Positions 4,705 to 9,430 of a stretch of DNA of 9,430 nucleotides are shown one piece after another; the first letter of the stretch is position 1; every line of letters starts with the position of its first letter. The stretch is taken from positions 1 to 9,430 of the forward strand of contig JAIPEI010000109.1 of the NCBI GenBank assembly GCA_021737245.1. The letters run 5' to 3'. The DNA comes from Deltaproteobacteria bacterium. Lineage in GTDB: Bacteria; Desulfobacterota; DSM-4660; Desulfatiglandales; HGW-15. A model generated the notes under the pieces. That model had not been told where the DNA came from and made no database searches. It saw only the letters and a program-made list of their open reading frames with translations. A program made the position numbers and the translations under genes.

Positions 4705-7623
4705 TCAGAGGATGTTCCGGATCTCCAGCCAGCCGGGATGATCGGCCGAGGCCTTCTCGATGGCGTCGCGCGAGCCGAGCACCTTGACGAGGCCCGTGTC
4801 CCGGACCCCGTCCAGGACCTCCGCGAAGGCCCGGAACCGGTTCGCCGTCGTCCCCAGGACCTCCTCCCTCACCTTCTGGCGCTCCGCTTCGGTCTGTCCG
4901 GTCAGGCGGCGGAGCAGGGAGACGTGACCCGCGGCGTCCGGAAGCCGGTACTGGTCGATCTCGCCGATGGTGCCCACCACGGCCTTGGTGAGCTCGTTCC
5001 GGTCCGGCGGGGTGGACCGGAGAAACGCGCCCGCATCGTCGAACACCTTCAGGGTCTCGAGCAGGTTGGGATCGCGGTAGGAGACGAAGGTGAGGGCATT
5101 GGAGAGCCGGTCGATGTTGCAGAAGGCCCCGTAGGCGCCTCCCTGGACGCGGATCCGGTCCCACAGCCAGGCGTTTCTCAAATGCCGCGTGATGACGAGC
5201 GCGGAACCGTGGAAGCCGTACCCCAGAGGATCGAGGACCGCGCCCTTGCCCACGTAGTTTACCTGGGCCGGGATGGTCAGGCCTTCGAAGCGCGGCGGAT
5301 GGATGGGGCTCCAGGCCTCGTGCGGGGCCGCTTCATCGGGGAGGGATTCCAAAAAGCCCGTGACCAGGGGATCCACCCGGGACCAGCCTTCCTGGTCCAC
5401 GGTGACGTTCAGGGTGACGGCGCCTCGACGAACCAGACTGCTGCGCACCTCTTCCAGGGCGGAGAGGACGGCGGGCCACTCCCGGTCCACCATGTCCAGA
5501 AGCTCCCGGAGGAAGAAGAGGTAGTTCAGGCCGCTCATCTGCTCGGCCGCCCAGCTCGCCTCCCCGAAATGGGCGGAGAGCCGCCTGCTCACCACCTGGT
5601 GGCCGGACGGCACCAGGCCCTGCTCCTTGCGGGCCTTGGACTCCAGCACGATCTGGCGGAACCGTTCGCGGTCATCCAGCCTGACCCCGAGCAGGACGTC
5701 CCGGAGGATCTCCATGAGATCCCCGGCCTTGGGGGTCATGGCCTTGGCCCGGAGAAACATCCAGGCGGCGCCTCGCGGGTCCTCGCGGGCGGCCGAGAGG
5801 AAGTAGGAGGGCACGATTCCGCCGGTCTTTCGGCTGATGCGCTGGCTGAGGGAGACGTAGTCCTCGCTCTCGGTCCCCATCTCCAGGAGGGCCCGGCCGA
5901 AGAGCCGCACGTAGGGCAGGAGCCCGGGCCGGAGGGCGTGGAGGTTCAGGCCCACGTCCAGGTAAGTGATCCCGTTCGTGAACAGGTCGTGGAGCAGCAG
6001 ATCCGTGCCGCCGCGCTCCTGCACCTCCTCGGGGATCTCCTTGTTCCCAGGGGGCAAATCCTCCAGCCGGAGGGTGGGAATGGAGGCCAGGGCCTCGGGC
6101 GGGTCGGGCTTCTCCTGGAGCTCCCGCAGGGTCTTCGTGGTCTCGACGGCCTGCTGGAGCTCTTCCGGCCCCATGGCCTCCCGGGCCTTTCGGAGGCGCT
6201 CCTGCTCCCCGGCCGCCTGCCGGGCGGAGAGACCCGGTTCGGGCGCCAGCACGACGGTCGCGCGGTGAGGGTTGTCCAGAAAGAGGCGTTCGATCATCCC
6301 GCTGAACAGGGAGCCGTTCTCCCCGATGCGGGACTTGAGGGCGGAGAGCGGGGCTTCAAAGGCCACCAGCGCCAGGGGGTCCCGGTCATAGAGCCAGGTG
6401 GTGAGGCTCCGGAGCATGAGGAGGAGCCCCCGGGGGAAGTGGCCGGTGTTGTTCTCGCGGAGCCCGAACTCGAGGGTGTTCACGGCCGCCTCCACGGTTC
6501 GGGGATCGATCCCGTCCCTGGAGAGCCGCTTCAGGGTGTCCAGGATCAGGGGCTCCACCCGGTCCGCGTCCTCGGTCCTCACGCCCTTGAGCCCGGTGGA
6601 AAAGAACATCTGGCGAAGCTCGCTCTCCAGGCCCCCGCCCGCCAGGGCCTCTCCCAGCCCCGAGTCGATCAGGGCCTTTCGGAGGGGGGAGCCGGGCATG
6701 CCCAGGAGGATGTAGTCGAGCACGAAGCAGGCCAGGGCGTCTTCGGGTTCGGGCTCCGCGGCCAGCACCCAGTTCACGGTGACCATGCCCTTGGAGGAGG
6801 CCTGCTCGTCCTCTCCGGGGTCGAAGGGCTCCGTGCGAAGAAGGGGCTCGGAGAAGGGTTCCTGAACGGGGACCGAGGAGTCGATCTCGAGCCGGTCGAA
6901 ATCGCGCAGATACCCCTCGGCGATCTCCAGCCGGGTGTCCGGGTCGTCGTCGCCGTAAAAGAAGAGGCGCGCATTGGAGGGGTGATAGTAGCGCCGGTGG
7001 AACTCCCGGAACTGCTCGTAGGTCAGGTCCGGGATTTGACGCGGGTGCCCGCCCGAGTCGAGGCCGTATGGGGTGTCCGGGAACAGCGTCTGCTGGCTGT
7101 ACTCGGCGAGCAGGGAGTCGGGCGAGGAGTAGGCGCCCTTCATCTCGTTGTAGACCACGCCCTTGAAAACCATGGGTCCGTCCACCCGGTCCACCTCGAA
7201 GTGCCACCCCTCCTGCTGGAAGATGGCGGGCGTGATGCGGGGGTGGAAGACGGCGTCGAGGTAGACGTCGATGAGGTTGTAGAAGTCCTGCACGTTCTGG
7301 CTGGCCACTGGGTAGCAGGTCTTGTCCGGGTAGGTCATGGCGTTCAGAAAGGTCTTCAGCGAGCCCTTCAGAAGCTCCACGAAGGGCTCCTTGACCGGGT
7401 ACTTGCGGGAGCCGCAGAGGACCGAATGCTCCAGGATGTGGGCGACGCCGGTGGAGTCCGGGGGCGGCGTGCGGAAGGTGATTCCGAAGACCTTGTTCTC
7501 GTCGTCGTTGATCAGGCTGAGCAGCTCGGCGCCGGTGCGGGCGTGCCGGAAGAGCTCGGCGCGGGTGTTCAGCTCGGGGATGTCCCGGGTGCGGATGCGC
7601 TCGAATCCGTGGGTCGTGGTCAT
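4705..7623 (-). CDS. M16C family zinc metallopeptidase (PreP/falcilysin-like)
   Basis: This encodes 972 residues, the usual length of the M16C presequence-protease/falcilysin/Cym1 subfamily. The inverted zinc site HILEH (H62, general base E65, H66) is followed 98 residues later by Glu160 in VVYNEMKGAYSSPDS, the expected third zinc ligand. The C-terminal half supplies the substrate-clamping Arg/Tyr region RIRVQGGAYGAF (R825, Y831) and the typical SYRDPNL segment. The halves are joined by the charged helical hinge of the family (about residues 460-500, Glu/Arg-rich). Family knowledge: these enzymes close around and degrade peptides up to roughly 65 residues. No signal peptide is seen, so a cytoplasmic peptide-clearing role is likely. 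The start is fixed by AGGAG and by a 4-nt ATGA overlap with the Nudix gene. It is the last gene of the minus-strand unit and is intact. Confidence 0.93.
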   Translation of the reverse strand: MTTTHGFERIRTRDIPELNTRAELFRHARTGAELLSLINDDENKVFGITFRTPPPDSTGVAHILEHSVLCGSRKYPVKEPFVELLKGSLKTFLNAMTYPDKTCYPVASQNVQDFYNLIDVYLDAVFHPRITPAIFQQEGWHFEVDRVDGPMVFKGVVYNEMKGAYSSPDSLLAEYSQQTLFPDTPYGLDSGGHPRQIPDLTYEQFREFHRRYYHPSNARLFFYGDDDPDTRLEIAEGYLRDFDRLEIDSSVPVQEPFSEPLLRTEPFDPGEDEQASSKGMVTVNWVLAAEPEPEDALACFVLDYILLGMPGSPLRKALIDSGLGEALAGGGLESELRQMFFSTGLKGVRTEDADRVEPLILDTLKRLSRDGIDPRTVEAAVNTLEFGLRENNTGHFPRGLLLMLRSLTTWLYDRDPLALVAFEAPLSALKSRIGENGSLFSGMIERLFLDNPHRATVVLAPEPGLSARQAAGEQERLRKAREAMGPEELQQAVETTKTLRELQEKPDPPEALASIPTLRLEDLPPGNKEIPEEVQERGGTDLLLHDLFTNGITYLDVGLNLHALRPGLLPYVRLFGRALLEMGTESEDYVSLSQRISRKTGGIVPSYFLSAAREDPRGAAWMFLRAKAMTPKAGDLMEILRDVLLGVRLDDRERFRQIVLESKARKEQGLVPSGHQVVSRRLSAHFGEASWAAEQMSGLNYLFFLRELLDMVDREWPAVLSALEEVRSSLVRRGAVTLNVTVDQEGWSRVDPLVTGFLESLPDEAAPHEAWSPIHPPRFEGLTIPAQVNYVGKGAVLDPLGYGFHGSALVITRHLRNAWLWDRIRVQGGAYGAFCNIDRLSNALTFVSYRDPNLLETLKVFDDAGAFLRSTPPDRNELTKAVVGTIGEIDQYRLPDAAGHVSLLRRLTGQTEAERQKVREEVLGTTANRFRAFAEVLDGVRDTGLVKVLGSRDAIEKASADHPGWLEIRNIL

Positions 7624-8171
7624 GCTTTTTCTCCTGACTCCATGAAAAACCGGTAAAAGGCCGCGAGCACCAGCGCGTGGGTGATCCGGTTCTCCCGGAT
7701 CAGCCGGGGGACGTCGGAGAGCGGTCGAACCAGGACCTCGATGTCCTCCTTGTCGTCCTGGTCCTGGCCGCCGTCGGGAAACACGTCCCGGGCCAGGAAG
7801 GTGTGGCAGCGGTTGTTCAGGATGGCGGGGTTGGGGTGGACGTACCCGAGGCGTGTCATCTCCCGGGACAGGTAGCCGGTTTCCTCGGCCAGCTCCCGCC
7901 GGGCCGCACCCTCCGGAGTGTCTCCGGGCTCCACGATGCCGCCCGGAATCTCCAGGGTGTTCTCCCCGGTCCCGTGGCGGTACTGGCGGATCAGGATCAC
8001 CTCGTCCGCCGGTGTCAGGGGAATGACGTTCACCCAGTCGGTGGACTCCAGGACATAGAATTGGTGGGCCTTCCCGGTCCGCGGGGAGCGGGCCCGATCG
8101 GTTCGAAGGTGAAAGATGCGGTATGTCCGGTCCCACTCGCTGGACAGGACTTCCCAGGGTTTCGGCGGCAT
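7620..8171 (-). CDS. Nudix hydrolase, ADP-ribose pyrophosphatase-like
   Basis: This encodes 183 residues. The Nudix box runs from G78 to Y100 (GIVEPGDTPEGAARRELAEETGY), with the catalytic RELAEE intact (R92, E93, E96, E97). The first acidic position of the consensus is Asp84 rather than Glu. The motif QYRHGTGENTLEIPGG just upstream and the N-terminus KPWEVLSSEW are typical of the ADP-ribose/ADP-sugar pyrophosphatase subfamily. Family knowledge: these cytoplasmic Mg2+-dependent enzymes split ADP-ribose or similar nucleotide sugars to AMP and a sugar phosphate. The start is supported by AGGAG at 8177-8181, 5 nt before the ATG. The stop overlaps the M16C start (ATGA), so translation is probably coupled; 95 nt separate it from the helicase stop. 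Exact substrate is not readable from the sequence. Confidence 0.9.
   Translation of the reverse strand: MPPKPWEVLSSEWDRTYRIFHLRTDRARSPRTGKAHQFYVLESTDWVNVIPLTPADEVILIRQYRHGTGENTLEIPGGIVEPGDTPEGAARRELAEETGYLSREMTRLGYVHPNPAILNNRCHTFLARDVFPDGGQDQDDKEDIEVLVRPLSDVPRLIRENRITHALVLAAFYRFFMESGEKA
7631..7635 (-). promoter_or_regulatory. Ribosome binding site that sets the M16C start
   Basis: On the minus strand AGGAG lies 7 nt before the ATG at 7623-7621, inside the 3' end of the Nudix gene. It decides against a start further upstream, where the frame stays open through the whole Nudix gene. Confidence 0.7.
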
Positions 8172-8266
8172 GGGTGCTCCTCTCTCGGTCGTTTTCTGTG
8201 CTGGAGACGATGATAGGGAAAAGGGTTCGGGGGTTCAAGGGGAAACAGGTGGGGCGGAGCCCCGGC
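8172..8266 (-). other. Helicase-Nudix spacer with a short hairpin
   Basis: These 95 nt hold no gene. Just past the helicase stop is a small stem, GGGGC (8251-8255) with GCCCC (8259-8263) around a 3-nt loop. It has no T-run, so read-through into the Nudix gene is likely. I see no convincing promoter on the minus strand here. Confidence 0.4.
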
Positions 8267-9430
8267 TCACCCGGGGGACGGGCGGGGAGAGGAGCGGCCG
8301 GGATCCCGCCGAAAGAACGCCTCCACATCGGCGAGCTCGTGCTTCAAAGGCATGGCGGGAAGGCTGCGGAAGAAACGGGCGCCGTATCGGGCCGTGACGA
8401 TCCGTGCGTCCAGGACGGCCAGGACGCCGCGGTCCGCGCTGCTGCGAACGAGGCGTCCCAGGCCCTGCTTGAGGGAGATGATCGCCGCGGGAAGCTGGTA
8501 GTCCATGAAAGGGTTGTCCCCGCGGGTGCGGATCGCATGGATGCGGGCCGCCACCAGCGGATCCCCGGGCGAATCGAACGGGAGCTTGTCCACCACGAGA
8601 CAGCTCAGGGCCTCGCCCGGGACGTCCACCCCCTGCCAGAACGAGCCCGTGGCGAGGAGCACGGAGTGGACGTCCCGTGTGAAACGCTCCAGGAGAACGG
8701 ATCGGGGCGCCTCCCCCTGCCGGTACAGGGTGTAGGGGAGCTCTCCGGAAAGCCGCTGGTGCACGCGGTTCAAATTGTGGTAGCTCGTGAAGAGCACCAG
8801 GGCCCGCCCCTCGCTGATCCGGAGGAGCTCGAGGATCCGTTCGGCCGCACGGTCCGCGAATTCCGGCCTGGAAGGAAGCGGCAGGTCTCCGGGCACGTAC
8901 ATGAGGGTCTGGGACTCGAAGTCGAAGTGGCTTTCGTAGATGCCCTCCAGGAGGTTTTCCCGGAGCCCCAGCCGGGACCGAACATAGTGGAAGTCCCCGT
9001 TCGTGGCGAGCGTGGCGGAGGTGAGCACGAGGGTCTCGAGGCTGTCGTACAGATGCTCCTGAAGGGGGCCGGACACGTCCAGGGGCGAGGCGTGGAGCTG
9101 GACGCCCGTTCTTCGGCGCTCGTACCAGGCCAGCCAGTCCGGGTCGTCCGACTCCAGGATCACGTCCAGGGCCCGGGCCAGGTTCCCGGCGCGGGAGGGG
9201 AAGCCCTGCAGGACCGGATCAGCGGTCCGGTCCAGCCCGCAACGTTCCTGAACCCGGTCCAGCTCCCTCCGGAGAACCGCAGCCGTCTCCTCCCGGAGAA
9301 ACGCCCGGGCCGCTTCGTCCAGCAGCCCCCGTTCGGGACGCTCCAGGAAGAACATCCGGATCGCCTCGGCTGAGGACCGGATCGCCTTTAGTGCCCTTTC
9401 GAGCGGTCTACCTTCGAAGTCGGGGTCGTC
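8267..9430 (-). CDS. DinG/YoaA-family ATP-dependent DNA helicase, 5' partial
   Basis: The frame is open to the window edge, so 387 C-terminal residues are visible and the N-terminal part (Walker A, any Fe-S cluster region, DEAH box) is missing; the ATG at 9355 is internal. XPD/DinG-type helicase motifs in order, numbered from the window edge: LVLTSATL (134-141, motif III region), GRALVLFTSYHNLNRVH (208-224, motif IV), LLATGSFWQGVDVPGEAL (258-275, motif V), VVDKLPFDSPGDP (279-291) and QGLGRLVRSSADRGVLAVLD (322-341, motif VI with the arginine finger). Family knowledge: superfamily 2 5'-to-3' helicases acting on damaged DNA, R-loops or replication blocks. A short Ser/Pro/Arg-rich tail ends the protein. 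It is the first visible gene of a minus-strand unit with Nudix and M16C genes. Whether it has the four-Cys Fe-S cluster cannot be judged here. Confidence 0.9.
   Translation of the reverse strand, partial: DDPDFEGRPLERALKAIRSSAEAIRMFFLERPERGLLDEAARAFLREETAAVLRRELDRVQERCGLDRTADPVLQGFPSRAGNLARALDVILESDDPDWLAWYERRRTGVQLHASPLDVSGPLQEHLYDSLETLVLTSATLATNGDFHYVRSRLGLRENLLEGIYESHFDFESQTLMYVPGDLPLPSRPEFADRAAERILELLRISEGRALVLFTSYHNLNRVHQRLSGELPYTLYRQGEAPRSVLLERFTRDVHSVLLATGSFWQGVDVPGEALSCLVVDKLPFDSPGDPLVAARIHAIRTRGDNPFMDYQLPAAIISLKQGLGRLVRSSADRGVLAVLDARIVTARYGARFFRSLPAMPLKHELADVEAFFRRDPGRSSPRPSPG

Noticed and set aside
4738..7656. A very long open frame on the plus strand opposite the M16C gene
   Set aside because: The minus-strand product carries a full M16C zinc site, C-terminal clamp region and family length. 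The plus-strand translation is low-complexity (Gly, Val, Leu, Glu, His), as expected for an antisense frame of a gene with high third-position G+C.
7624..8328. Upstream extension of the M16C reading frame through the Nudix gene
   Set aside because: The Nudix frame holds an intact catalytic box, and the M16C ATG has a strong ribosome binding site at the right distance.
8123..9373. A 416-codon open frame on the plus strand opposite the helicase and Nudix genes
   Set aside because: It spans two well-supported minus-strand genes and the spacer and shows no recognisable motif; it is a base-composition artefact.

Overview
The window is G+C-rich and almost fully coding, with strong G/C preference at third codon positions. 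The gene content suggests an anaerobic bacterium of the former Deltaproteobacteria (Desulfobacterota), perhaps a sulfate reducer or syntroph. The signs are a RACo-type corrinoid-activation ATPase (typical of anaerobes with corrinoid methyltransferases) beside a DUF2318/FtrD-like membrane Fe-S protein with its own ABC transporter. This lineage call is an inference from gene content, not a phylogenetic result.

Layout. (1) 1-1398, plus strand: the 3' part of a RACo/DUF4445 gene whose N-terminal part lies outside the window. (2) 1399-1547: an intergenic stretch with an imperfect hairpin and then a candidate promoter (TTGACA at 1489-1494) overlapped by a dyad. (3) 1548-4662, plus strand: four genes that look like one transcription unit. 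They encode a small exported Cys-rich protein of unknown function, a single-span DUF2318/FtrD-like protein with two CxxC motifs, a MacB/FtsX-type ABC permease with an unusual extracytoplasmic CxxC, and a LolD/MacB-type ABC ATPase. A 15-bp-arm inverted repeat that can form a long RNA stem lies between the first and second genes. (4) 4663-4704: a very GC-rich hairpin between convergent genes. (5) 4705-9430, minus strand: an apparent operon in the order DinG/YoaA-like helicase (N-terminus beyond the window) - Nudix hydrolase - M16C (PreP/falcilysin-type) zinc metallopeptidase. The last two genes overlap as ATGA.

How they work together. The ABC permease and ATPase should form a MacB/LolCDE-like transporter or mechanotransmission complex, and the DUF2318 protein should supply an Fe-S or metal/redox function at the outer face of the inner membrane. 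This resembles part of the Campylobacter P19/Ftr iron-uptake cluster, but no P19 (FtrA) or FTR1 gene is visible here. The Cys-rich exported protein at the head of the unit may be part of the same metal or thiol function. The minus-strand genes are housekeeping-like (DNA repair, nucleotide-sugar clean-up, peptide degradation) and have no evident link to the ABC unit.

The best candidate for something under-described is the four-gene unit with its operator-like dyad and leader structure. I see no CRISPR array, insertion sequence, tRNA, rRNA or phage gene.
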